NCBI RefSeq assembly: GCF_039710355.1
Contig: NZ_JBDKWZ010000005.1
Coordinates: 248,001 to 312,000 of the forward strand
DNA from: Rapidithrix thailandica
GTDB taxonomy: Bacteria; Bacteroidota; Bacteroidia; Cytophagales; Flammeovirgaceae
DNA length: 64,000 bases
Direction: 5' to 3'
Part shown: piece by piece, positions 15,637-24,213 of the stretch
Position numbering within the stretch: position 1 is the first letter of the stretch
Layout of the letters: every line of letters starts with the position of its first letter
Notes under the pieces: model-generated
Told to the model about the DNA's origin: nothing
The model's database searches: none
What the model saw: only the letters and a program-made list of their open reading frames with translations
Translations under genes and position numbers: made by a program

Positions 15637-16329
15637 TTAAGCCTTTTTCCTTTCCACTTCAAGTTCTATTTTAAGAACATCACTCGTGATGGAAACCCCA
15701 CGTAAAATATCGTCCTGGAGCAGTTGCCCCCGGTGTTTGAACTGATGTTTCTCATTAGCCAGGTTCAAATCCAACGTTTTACCAATATTGTCCCGGGTTT
15801 CGATTACCAGGTACACCGTCCCGTTTTCGATTGCTTTCAAGTGCTTCCCATCCACATCTTCGTAATGAGCGGAGATCAAACGCAATTCTTCCTCCGGGGC
15901 AATAGTCGTCACCGGGGTATTCTGGGCACTCAGGTCGGTTTCCTTCCAGTAATGCTCCAGGATTTTATATCCTCCATCGTAGAGGATGGCCGGGGAGAGC
16001 TTGATTTGGGTAGTCATCGGTTCGCCATTTACCCCGTTAAAGTGGTTTTTGAAAAAGACGCAGTGTACATCGTAGAGTTCGAAGACCCGGCTTTTGCTGT
16101 CTTGCGTCACCGGGGAAACGACAATTTTTACTTTTTTCACCATGTCCATGCCTACCGACCAGGCAAAAAAGCTTTGATCGGAAGTGGTTTCGAAGGTGAT
16201 GTCAAATAAGGTACCGTTGGGTTTTCCCATCGGTTTGCCGTGTTCGTCTACCGAACGGGTAAAGCGGAATTTGAAGTCAAGAATGTTAATTTCCTTATCC
16301 TCAACATACATTTTAGCAATGAGGCTCAT
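15637..16329 (-). CDS. tssD: Type VI secretion tube protein TssD (Hcp) with C-terminal extension
   Basis: 230 residues. The first ~130 match Bacteroidota TssD/Hcp: MSLIAKMYVEDKEINILDF, a GKPNGTLFDITFET strand, and HFNGVNGEPMTTQIKLSPA. Hcp rings form the inner tube of the type VI apparatus. Normal TssD ends near 130 residues; here ~95 more beta-rich residues follow (from APEEELRLISAHYED to LEVERKKA), probably an adaptor or cargo domain. No other type VI genes are in the window, so this is an orphan effector module. First gene of the minus-strand array; a -7-like box lies at 16413-16420. Confidence 0.85.
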   Translation of the reverse strand: MSLIAKMYVEDKEINILDFKFRFTRSVDEHGKPMGKPNGTLFDITFETTSDQSFFAWSVGMDMVKKVKIVVSPVTQDSKSRVFELYDVHCVFFKNHFNGVNGEPMTTQIKLSPAILYDGGYKILEHYWKETDLSAQNTPVTTIAPEEELRLISAHYEDVDGKHLKAIENGTVYLVIETRDNIGKTLDLNLANEKHQFKHRGQLLQDDILRGVSITSDVLKIELEVERKKA

Positions 16330-16412
16330 TGGATTACTTGATTTAACGTTTCAACATTTATTTAGGCGAAGGGTACTGTATTTTAAATACCTTAAATATT
16401 GGTAGTATCCCT

Positions 16413-16420
16413 CAAATGTA
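16413..16420 (-). promoter_or_regulatory. Candidate -7 box of tssD
   Basis: On the minus strand TACATTTG fits TAnnTTTG, with about 80 bases to the tssD start. No TTG was found at the expected -33 distance. Confidence 0.35.
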
Positions 16421-16613
16421 GCAAAGGTTTTCCTAAATGTAATTGCCTAATAAAAGGTAGGGAGTATGCCCGATTAAAATTGCCTCAAACGCTGAGAGGC
16501 AATCACGGATTGGGGGAGGTGAAAATAGCGATTGTAATAGTGTCCGCGTTGAGGGTATGAAGTTCCGGATGCAGGTTGGTTCGGTGGAGCTCTTCATGTG
16601 AAGATACCGGTAA

Positions 16614-16664
16614 AGCATGTTTAAATTTCATCTTGTAATAGCAAAAACGAATTTTAAACATGCT
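16614..16664. other. 12-bp inverted repeat between the ATPase and tssD
   Basis: AGCATGTTTAAA at 16614-16625 is perfectly inverted at 16653-16664, separated by 27 bases. There is no T-run. It could be a weak terminator for the ATPase gene or a protein-binding site. The rest of the 365-base gap (16330-16694) shows nothing beyond the -7-like box. Confidence 0.45.
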
Positions 16665-16694
16665 CTCACGATACCCACCGTTTGTATGAATTAT

Positions 16695-18212
16695 TTAACG
16701 CCAATCGTCATCTTCGTCCTCGTCATTGTCTTCAAAATCTTTTGGCATGGAAAACATGCTACTCAACAGGTCTTTGAACTCGACTTTGGCTTCCAGTACA
16801 CTTTTGCTTAGCAGTGAATATTCGGCTAAACCATGTAAGGCAAACTCCATCAGGAAATATTGCTCTTCTTCCGGGTAGTTAGGAAATTTTTTCCGGATCA
16901 ATTCCGCGAGTCCCGGCACCTTTGATATAATATTCCGGTACTCTTGGTTAGAGGCATCATTGAGCAAATCAATTTTTTCGCCATCGCCAAACCAATCGAT
17001 AATGGTTTTATAACTATTGGATTTGCTCTTCTTTTCCTGTTCGGGATTGGGAAAATAATTGGCAAACTGTGTGCGAATGGCCTTGCCGATCAGGTTTTGG
17101 GCCACTATGCCGGCCCCCTCTTGTTCCCCCTCGTAGACGAGTTCCACCTTTCCGGTGATGGCGGGAATCACTCCCCAAAAGTCCGATACCCGTACATGCG
17201 TTGAAGCCTCTCCATTCACCAGAGCCCTGCGTTCTGCGGCACTGATCAGGTTTTCGTAGGCCGTGATGGTAAGCCGTGCCGACACACCGCTTTTTTCATC
17301 AATGTACTCACTATTTCTGGCTTCGAAGGCAATTTGCTCGATCAGGTCTTTGGCCAGCTCATTGGCACTTACCCGTTGTGTTTGTTCTGGGTGCAATTCG
17401 GCTTCCTGTCCGGTGATCCTTTTTCCGATTTCAATACTTTGAGGGTAGTGGGTAATGATCTGGCTGTCGATCCGGTCTTTAAGCGGGGTGACAATACTGC
17501 CCCGGTTGGTATAATCTTCGGGGTTGGCAGTGAAAATAAACTGAATGTCCAAGGGAAGGCGCAATTTGAACCCCCGGATTTGAATATCGCCTTCTTGCAA
17601 AATATTGAACAAAGCTACCTGTATGCGGGCTTGCAAGTCGGGTAACTCATTGATAACGAATAAGCAACGGTTGGAACGGGGGATTAAGCCATAGTGAATG
17701 ACCCGCTCATCGGAATAGGGAAGTTTTAAACTTGCCGCTTTGATAGGGTCCACATCTCCGATCAGGTCCGCTACGGACACATCCGGAGTGGCGAGCTTTT
17801 CGGTATAGCGCTCGTCCCTGTGGAGCCAGCTCACCGGAGTTTCATCGCCTTTTTCCTCCACCAAGTCCCTGCCATACCGCGACAAAGGTTGTAAAGGGTC
17901 ATCGTTAAGCTCGGAGCCTTCAATCACAGGAATGTATTCATCCAGCAATTGGGTCATCATACGGGCCAGCCGGGTTTTAGCCTGACCGCGAAGGCCTAAC
18001 AAATTAATATCGTGCTTGGATAAAATAGCTCTTTGCAAATCGGGAATGACCGTATCTTCAAAGCCGAAAATTCCTGAAAATACTTCCTTATTTTGCTGCA
18101 ATTTATAAATTAAATTATCCCTTAACTCTTGCTTGATGGGCTTTGACCGGTAGCCCGTCTTCTTGAGTTGGCCTAAGGTGTGAACAGTCGATCTCAATTC
18201 AGCGTAATTCAT
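16695..18212 (-). CDS. MoxR/ChlI-type AAA+ ATPase
   Basis: 505 residues. Walker A GLRGQAKT (73-80); Walker B-like CLFVINELPDL, with Asn where most relatives have Asp; sensor-type IFTANPEDYTNRG and a probable arginine finger in TPLKDRIDSQI. The layout resembles magnesium-chelatase ChlI/MoxR ATPases, which usually act with a VWA-domain partner as chaperones or metal-insertion motors. No VWA gene lies next to it in the window. The C-terminal third is helical and ends in a very acidic tail (DNDEDEDDDWR). Cytoplasmic. The substrate is unknown. It precedes tssD on the same strand, 365 bases away; a link is not shown. Confidence 0.85.
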   Translation of the reverse strand: MNYAELRSTVHTLGQLKKTGYRSKPIKQELRDNLIYKLQQNKEVFSGIFGFEDTVIPDLQRAILSKHDINLLGLRGQAKTRLARMMTQLLDEYIPVIEGSELNDDPLQPLSRYGRDLVEEKGDETPVSWLHRDERYTEKLATPDVSVADLIGDVDPIKAASLKLPYSDERVIHYGLIPRSNRCLFVINELPDLQARIQVALFNILQEGDIQIRGFKLRLPLDIQFIFTANPEDYTNRGSIVTPLKDRIDSQIITHYPQSIEIGKRITGQEAELHPEQTQRVSANELAKDLIEQIAFEARNSEYIDEKSGVSARLTITAYENLISAAERRALVNGEASTHVRVSDFWGVIPAITGKVELVYEGEQEGAGIVAQNLIGKAIRTQFANYFPNPEQEKKSKSNSYKTIIDWFGDGEKIDLLNDASNQEYRNIISKVPGLAELIRKKFPNYPEEEQYFLMEFALHGLAEYSLLSKSVLEAKVEFKDLLSSMFSMPKDFEDNDEDEDDDWR

Positions 18213-18705
18213 TTAGTTTACAGTTTTGTGGGCAACTATAGTAGAAGAAACATTTGAGTAATTGTAGTGTTTTTCTTAGGGCAGTAAATCCATGCTTTCA
18301 GTGTGTGTTTACTTGAAGGCAGGCGGATTTGCGAACTTTTACCAACCCCATGACAACCTTTTACAACTTCAATAAAAATTTGCAAAATGCAAAATAGACG
18401 GCTCTCCTTAAGCACAGGAAATGTACCGGAGATGAATGCCGCCATGCTACCCATTGCGCGCTTATTTTTCAAATCTAAAAAATACCATTTCCTGTTTCCT
18501 TTTATGAGTAGCAGTATACTACTCGGGAGAGATGTTTTTTCGCTTGTGATGTATCATTTTTCAATGGATTAGGGTGGTATTTTGCCGGGAAAATTTTTAC
18601 CGGAACACCTGTTTGATAAAGTTAGCTACTTTGCATTTCAGCTACTTAAATGTATGGAAAAGTTTATAGAAACCATGGTGTTTGACTAAAAAAACAAAAT
18701 GAAGA
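18213..18705. other. Intergenic region without a recognisable gene
   Basis: About 490 bases upstream of the ATPase gene. Short open frames here have no family-like sequence. A small inverted repeat (GAGTAG with CTACTC near 18505-18523) was the only structure noticed. It probably holds the ATPase promoter, but no TAnnTTTG box was found. Confidence 0.5.
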
Positions 18706-18743
18706 AACCCCAAAACACGCTGTTAGAAAAGTGCTTTGGGGTT
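18706..18743 (-). terminator. Terminator of the signalling cluster
   Basis: 13-bp stem with one mismatch (AACCCCAAAACAC with GTGCTTTGGGGTT), 12-base loop, U-rich continuation on the minus strand. It lies downstream of the response regulator-CRP gene. Confidence 0.6.
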
Positions 18744-18785
18744 GTATATAATGTATCCGGATGGTTAAATATTAGAGCGTAACCG

Positions 18786-19853
18786 TCAGATATTCAATCG
18801 TTCCAGTTTTTCTTGGTTGATAATGGTAATTCCCCGCCCGCTGATTTCAATCAGTTTTTCATCTTTAAAATCTGACAAAGTACGGATCAGCGTTTCTTTG
18901 GCCGTACCCACAATTTTTGCCAGGTCGTCCCGGGTGATATACATTTTAAAGTCCGGTTTGTTGTCCGGGTTTTCACGGGAGCTGATGTACAACAAGGCTT
19001 CAGCCACTCTTTGTCTTACTGAGCTGTAAGCGAGCTTTAATAGTTTTTGTTCGTTGGCCATCACTTCATTGGATAGCATTTTGATAAATTTATTGGCAAT
19101 GTCCCGGTTGGATTCCAGCAAGGTAAAGAAATCTGATTTGGGAATGATGCTCAACTCACAATCTTCCATGGCCATGGCCGATTCGGGATGTTCGCTGTTT
19201 TCCAAAAGAGCGATGTAGCCCATAAAGTCCCCTTCGTTGTGAATTCCGGTGATGTATTCTTTGCCATCGTCATTGGTTTTATAGGTTTTGACCTTCCCCT
19301 GATTGACAAAGTACATGGCATTGGCATAATCCCCTTCGTAGAAGATAATATCCCGCTTTTTATAATGGCGTTGTTTGCGGTCTTTGGCCAGCTCTTCCAT
19401 GCCCGTTTGGCTTTGGGCATCTTGCAAAAAGGAATCAAAGCCTTCCTTACTTTTAGAATACGTATTTTTTAAAATATCACTTTTGCGTAAGCGGCTTTCA
19501 ATGGCATCCAGAAGCTCTACATCGTCAAACGGTTTGGTGAGGTAATCATCGGCTCCCAGGTTCATCCCTTTGCGAAAGTCAGTTTTTTCGGCCTTGGCAG
19601 TGAGAAAAATAAAGGGAATACTGGCGGTTTCGGGTTCTTTGCTCAAAATAAATAAGACGCCAAAACCATCCAATTCCGGCATCATAATGTCACAGATGAT
19701 CAAATCCGGTTTTACTTTTTTGGCGGATTCTACCCCCACTTTTCCATTTTCAGCCGTAATCACTTCAAAGTTGGAGAGTTCGAGGATTTCTGCCGTATTT
19801 TCCCGCATTTCCGGGTTATCTTCTATCAATAATATCTTTTTCTTAGCTTCCAT
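18786..19853 (-). CDS. Response regulator fused to a CRP/FNR transcription factor
   Basis: 355 residues from the ATG at 19853; a longer reading from 19892 adds 13 unlikely residues. N-terminal receiver (KKILLIEDNPEMRE, phospho-acceptor in LIICDIMMPELDG, conserved FLTAKAEK and YLTKPFDD). Then a cyclic-nucleotide-binding-like barrel (RDIIFYEGDYANAMYFVNQGKVKTYK) and a CRP-type helix-turn-helix (ITRDDLAKIVGTAKETLIRTL). It should bind DNA after phosphorylation. Last gene of a minus-strand set of kinases and regulators. No CxxC or Cys cluster for iron-sulphur sensing is seen in the barrel. Confidence 0.92.
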   Translation of the reverse strand: MEAKKKILLIEDNPEMRENTAEILELSNFEVITAENGKVGVESAKKVKPDLIICDIMMPELDGFGVLFILSKEPETASIPFIFLTAKAEKTDFRKGMNLGADDYLTKPFDDVELLDAIESRLRKSDILKNTYSKSKEGFDSFLQDAQSQTGMEELAKDRKQRHYKKRDIIFYEGDYANAMYFVNQGKVKTYKTNDDGKEYITGIHNEGDFMGYIALLENSEHPESAMAMEDCELSIIPKSDFFTLLESNRDIANKFIKMLSNEVMANEQKLLKLAYSSVRQRVAEALLYISSRENPDNKPDFKMYITRDDLAKIVGTAKETLIRTLSDFKDEKLIEISGRGITIINQEKLERLNI

Positions 19854-19990
19854 ACGATTCGGATTAATGATTTGCCCAAAGTTGACCGGCAAATCAGGCC
19901 ATATGTCGATTGAATGTAAATTTATAAAACTAAAACCTTATTTAAGGAAAGGAGCCTTGATAAGGGAGCAAATCCCTTTGTTTGCCGGCA

Positions 19991-21601
19991 TTATTGACAA
20001 GGAAGCGTTACCATAAAGGTAGTGCCTTGGTTCAATTTGCTTTGGTATGAAATACTTCCACCCAACATGTCTACATATTTTTTAACAATGTGAAGCCCCA
20101 ATCCAGTCCCTTGGATATTGATTGCATTCTCAGCCCGGAAAAAACGACTGAAAAGATGTTGTTGTTCTTCTTCGGGAATGCCAATGCCTTTGTCCGAAAT
20201 ACGGATGACTAATTGCTGTTTTTCCAGGGTGGAAACAAAATCAATTTTTTTGTCTTCCGGAGAGTATTTGATGGCATTGGAAAGTAAGTTGATCAGGATG
20301 TTTTTCAAAATCTGCCGGTCGAGGCAAATTTCCAGTCCATTGGTTGGGTGGGAATAAGCAATCTGTTGTCCTCTTTTTGCCACCGCTTGCATATCTTCAG
20401 TGATCTCACCGCAGAGCTCCTCGATCTGAAAACAAGCCGGATGGAGTTCCATTTTGCCTTCTTCCAGTTTACTGATGGACAGAAAATCGTTGAGGATTTG
20501 GGTGAGATGGTTGACATTGGATTTGACCCGGTTGATATGTTTGAGGCGCTTCTCACCATGCTCTGAGCCGGTATAGCGGGATATCAGCGAAACCGATGAC
20601 ATGATTGTGCTTAATGGAGTCCGGAATTCATGAGAGGCCATGGATACAAAGCGGGATTTGAGTTCATTGAGCTCTTTTTCTTTTTGTAAAGCATTCCGGA
20701 TGTCTTCTTCCGCTTTCTTTTGCTCGGTAATATTGTTGGCTACTACCAACACTTGTTCTACTTTGCCTTCCAAGTCGTATAAAGGAACCCCATTGACCTC
20801 AAACTGGTGGAGGTTATAAGTGAATTCCAGCTTTACTTGTTCGTTTTTAAAGATGCGTTGGAATTGCTGGGTAACATTTGCTTTCTCTTGAGGGCTTAAA
20901 TGGGCCGACTGATAAAAGATATCCACAAAACATTTGTCTTTCAGTTCTTGTCTGGAAAAACCCAGGTTTTCTAGTTCTTTTCCGTCAATAAAGATGATGT
21001 TCAAGTCCGTATCCAAAACGGCAATCGCTCCTTTGGGAAAGTTATGAGCAATTGTGCTGTAGAGTTTTTGCGATTGGCGTAAAGCTTTTTCCGTTTTGCG
21101 CCTTACTTCAATTTCCTTTTGCAGGTTTTCATTGGTTTGTTGTAATTGCCGGGTTCTTTCTTGTACTCTTTGCTCTAAGTCTTGATTCAGGGTGTTGATC
21201 TTCCGGATATTTTTGGTGATTTCCATACTGTGCCGGATAGAGCGCTCCAGAATAGAAGCATCAATTTTTCCTTTCACCAGATAATCCGTAGCCCCAATCC
21301 GCATTGCTTGTCGGTCAATTTCCAAATCGCCTTGTCCCGTGAGCAGGATAAAGGGCAAGTCAGAACCGCCTTCAATGGATTTCCGGATAATTTCCAATCC
21401 ATTATGCGCTCCAAAACGGTAATCTACCAGGTAGACATCATGCTCTTTTTTCCCGATCAGTTCGGTGGCTTGATGGTAGTCAGAAATCCAATCTATCGCA
21501 TATTTTTGATAGGTAATTTCATCGAGGATGTCCCGAGTGATGATATAATCGTCTTCGTCATCCTCTATAAGTAATATTTTGATGATTGATTTCTCTTTCA
21601 T
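19991..21601 (-). CDS. Receiver-PAS-histidine kinase (reverse hybrid)
   Basis: 536 residues, no membrane segment. Order: receiver (IKILLIEDDEDDYI, VYLVDYRFGAHNG, FILLTGQGD); coiled coil (LNQDLEQRVQERTRQLQQ); PAS domain (~180-300); HisKA dimerisation helix with H-box SMASHEFRTPL; HATPase with N-box LINLLSNAIKYS, G1 DKGIGIPEE and G2 GTGLGLHIVKK. It probably takes phosphate or a signal from another kinase at its receiver and passes it on, the next gene downstream (receiver-CRP) being the likely output. Confidence 0.93.
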   Translation of the reverse strand: MKEKSIIKILLIEDDEDDYIITRDILDEITYQKYAIDWISDYHQATELIGKKEHDVYLVDYRFGAHNGLEIIRKSIEGGSDLPFILLTGQGDLEIDRQAMRIGATDYLVKGKIDASILERSIRHSMEITKNIRKINTLNQDLEQRVQERTRQLQQTNENLQKEIEVRRKTEKALRQSQKLYSTIAHNFPKGAIAVLDTDLNIIFIDGKELENLGFSRQELKDKCFVDIFYQSAHLSPQEKANVTQQFQRIFKNEQVKLEFTYNLHQFEVNGVPLYDLEGKVEQVLVVANNITEQKKAEEDIRNALQKEKELNELKSRFVSMASHEFRTPLSTIMSSVSLISRYTGSEHGEKRLKHINRVKSNVNHLTQILNDFLSISKLEEGKMELHPACFQIEELCGEITEDMQAVAKRGQQIAYSHPTNGLEICLDRQILKNILINLLSNAIKYSPEDKKIDFVSTLEKQQLVIRISDKGIGIPEEEQQHLFSRFFRAENAINIQGTGLGLHIVKKYVDMLGGSISYQSKLNQGTTFMVTLPCQ

Positions 21602-21802
21602 TGTTAGCTGAATTATAATTTAGGAGTTCCCCGCCCTTGTTAGGGAGCAAATGTTTCTGTTATTGAAATTTCTCCCCGGAAAATGACGTGTAGTATGCCA
21701 CCCATATAAAAGCCATGTGAGAAAGTACTACCTGATACTTCTCTCAAAGTATTGGAGCTTTCAGCGTTCCAAAGAAACATCCTCGAAAATGCCGGTTATG
21801 GT

Positions 21803-22270
21803 TCAAGAATGCAATTGTTTGGTTTCGGGCAATGCCACTACTTCGAACCAATATTTCCCCAGGGTTTTCATTATTTCTACCAGACCGTCAAAAGTAACAG
21901 GTTTGGTAATAAACGAGCTGACACCAAGTTCATACGTTTGTTGGATGTCTTCTCTGTCTGAGGAAGTGGTAAGGACTACTACAGGGATTTTCTTGAGCTT
22001 ATCATCTTTTTTCATCTCCTTCAGTACATCAATACCGTTTTTCTTTGGCATGTTCAAATCCAATAAAATAAGGGCAGGGGTGGGGTACTTTTTCCTGTCC
22101 TGGTATTTCCCCTTGTTTTGCAAATATTCCATAAGTTCTTCCCCATCCTCTACAAAATTTACCGGATTGAGGATCCGGCTCTCTTCCAATGCATCTTTGG
22201 CCAACATACGGTCTTCCGGGTCGTCATCGGCATATACAATGGAAACTGGGATATAGTTTTTTTGTGTCAT
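21803..22270 (-). CDS. Single-domain response regulator (Rcp1-like)
   Basis: 155 residues: one receiver domain, no output domain. Acidic pocket DDDPEDR; phospho-acceptor in LILLDLNMPKKNG; VVVLTTSSDREDI; FITKPVTFDG. The Rcp1 subtype commonly pairs with kinases of the bacteriophytochrome/Cph1 class, and such a kinase is encoded directly upstream (22468-23640). It probably shuttles phosphate between proteins. Confidence 0.92.
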   Translation of the reverse strand: MTQKNYIPVSIVYADDDPEDRMLAKDALEESRILNPVNFVEDGEELMEYLQNKGKYQDRKKYPTPALILLDLNMPKKNGIDVLKEMKKDDKLKKIPVVVLTTSSDREDIQQTYELGVSSFITKPVTFDGLVEIMKTLGKYWFEVVALPETKQLHS

Positions 22271-22467
22271 GATAGTAAAGCAATTGTAGTCAACTTGTTA
22301 ATAGTGCAACACCTCTTGGATCCTTTCCGGATCCTTGAATGTGTAATCATCATATGCCTCGGCCTACACCACGATAGATATATGGACTGAATGACCGAAT
22401 CATTTGGAAGGGTTATTTTCAAACCTTTCCTGTGTATTAGGTATAATATAATTAATGTATAAAGTAT

Positions 22468-23640
22468 TTACAATGGATTTTGATACTTTGCTTGGTCCGG
22501 ACTGACTAACAAAGTGGTGATGAATTTACTGCCTTCTCCCGGAGTACTTTGGGCGGTGATGTCCCCGCCATGGCGCAAGGCTATTTTCTTGCAAATGGAC
22601 AAGCCTATACCGGAGCCTTCGTATTTTCTTCCTTCCAGGCGTTGAAAGATGTTAAAAATCCTGTCCAAATACTTTTCATCAAAGCCAATCCCGTTGTCTT
22701 CCACCACAATGCGTATGGCTTGGTCCTGATCAATGGTCAGGAGTTCTCCGGTTATTTTTACCCGTGGCGTGATTCCGGGCTTTTGAAATTTGATGGCATT
22801 ACTGACCAGGTTTTGAAACAACTGCCGTATTTGTAGTTCATCGGCTTTAATATCCGGAAGTACAGTGGTTTCTATGATTGCATTGCTTTTTTCAATGGCT
22901 ACTTCCAAGTCCATCAATACCCCACTCAGTACTTCATTCAGGTCGGTGATTTCAAAGGGCCGGGCTTTGGACGTGACCCGGGAAAAGGCCAACAGGTCAT
23001 TGATCAACTTCTGCATACGGCTGGCCGAGTTCAGCATACGGCTTAGATAGTCCTGACTGGTTTCACTAAGTTTCCCCCCGTCTTTATGTTGAATACGGTC
23101 ACCGAAGGTCTGTATTTTTCGAAGCGGTTCTTGCAAATCATGCGAAGAAACATAGGCAAAATCCTCCAGCTCCCGGTTACTTCGTTCCAGCCGTAAGGTG
23201 TATTCTTTTAGCTTTTTCTGGCTGGCTTTTAAAGCGCTTTCCGCTTTTTTGCGGGTCGTAATATCAATGACAAATGCCAGGGTAAAGGTTTCTTCCTTAA
23301 TGTCTACTTGACTTAAACTCACCTCTATCGGAAATTCACTATTGTCTTTCCGGACAGCAAATAAGTCCCGGCCCATGCCCATAGGACGAGGTGCCGGGCA
23401 TTTCATATACTCTTTACGGTGGGTGATATGCGCTTTGTGAAACCGGGATGGGATCAATAATTCAATCGAACTCCCAATGAGTTCTTCCCGGGTATAGCCA
23501 AACATTTTGGTAGCACTCTGGTTGGCAAATACAATCTGTCCGTTGGCATCCGAGATGAATAACCCTTCATTGGAATTTTCAAAAATAGCCTTAAATACCT
23601 GGGCATTTTCGAAGACGTCAAGGGGAGTTTGCTCTTTCAT
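22468..23640 (-). CDS. PAS-domain histidine kinase with FixL-like PAS
   Basis: 390 residues, soluble. PAS domain at ~12-135 (FENSNEGLFISDANGQIVFANQSA), then a helix, an H-box of the Cph1 type (SSHDLQEPLRKIQTFG), N-box LVSNAIKFQ, G1 VEDNGIGFDEK and G2 EGSGIGLSICKK. Read by eye, the PAS keeps a histidine (KAHITH) and an arginine (MGMGRD) at the spacing of the haem ligand and distal Arg of FixL, but many PAS domains of this group bind no haem. First gene of the minus-strand signalling set. Confidence 0.92.
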   Translation of the reverse strand: MKEQTPLDVFENAQVFKAIFENSNEGLFISDANGQIVFANQSATKMFGYTREELIGSSIELLIPSRFHKAHITHRKEYMKCPAPRPMGMGRDLFAVRKDNSEFPIEVSLSQVDIKEETFTLAFVIDITTRKKAESALKASQKKLKEYTLRLERSNRELEDFAYVSSHDLQEPLRKIQTFGDRIQHKDGGKLSETSQDYLSRMLNSASRMQKLINDLLAFSRVTSKARPFEITDLNEVLSGVLMDLEVAIEKSNAIIETTVLPDIKADELQIRQLFQNLVSNAIKFQKPGITPRVKITGELLTIDQDQAIRIVVEDNGIGFDEKYLDRIFNIFQRLEGRKYEGSGIGLSICKKIALRHGGDITAQSTPGEGSKFITTLLVSPDQAKYQNPL

Positions 23641-24213
23641 GTTGCTAGCCGGTTATTTGCTGAATATGTAACTACTCCTAAAATTAGAGTAGAAATAAAA
23701 TCTAAAGTATATTGTCGGAAATTTTTTATAGCTGGAAAAATTATCCTGTGCACTTTCAAGCAGGCAAAGTTAATCAATAACCTTTAACAAATACCTAACA
23801 TAGGTTGCGATCTGTCATCCATATCATGAGAAGTTTTGACGGATGAAAGAGGGACAAAGTGAAATAGGGAGTATGTGACTAAAAAGCCTGAGGGAGAAAA
23901 GGTAAATAGCAGTTTTCTATAGTATTGATTTTCTTTTTATAAAGAATGAAAACAATGGCGTGAAGCCGTTTTGGGCTTTTGGTTCGGGTATTCGTCATCG
24001 CACTTATTCACTACACTTCAAAAGTAATGCTTTCTCAGGTTCCAATCACCTTTACCACAGCCTTTCAAACAAAACTTTTCTCACCCTCAGCGCCTGTAAT
24101 TTCCTTTTTGGGTTTGGCAAATGAATCTTTCGTTTTTTTTAATAAAGGCGAATTTTTTTAGCGAAATTCTTCTTAACTTCAAGGGATTAACTAACATAAT
24201 TTACATAAAGCTT
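23641..24213. other. 573-base divergent intergenic region, no gene seen
   Basis: It lies between the start of the PAS kinase (minus) and trpB2 (plus). A short inverted repeat near 23671-23691 (CTACTC and GAGTAG around an AT-rich centre) is close to the kinase start and might be an operator. An imperfect pair (CTGAGGGAGAAAAG near 23888, CTTTTCTCACCCTCAG near 24077) is a further weak structure. Confidence 0.4.
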
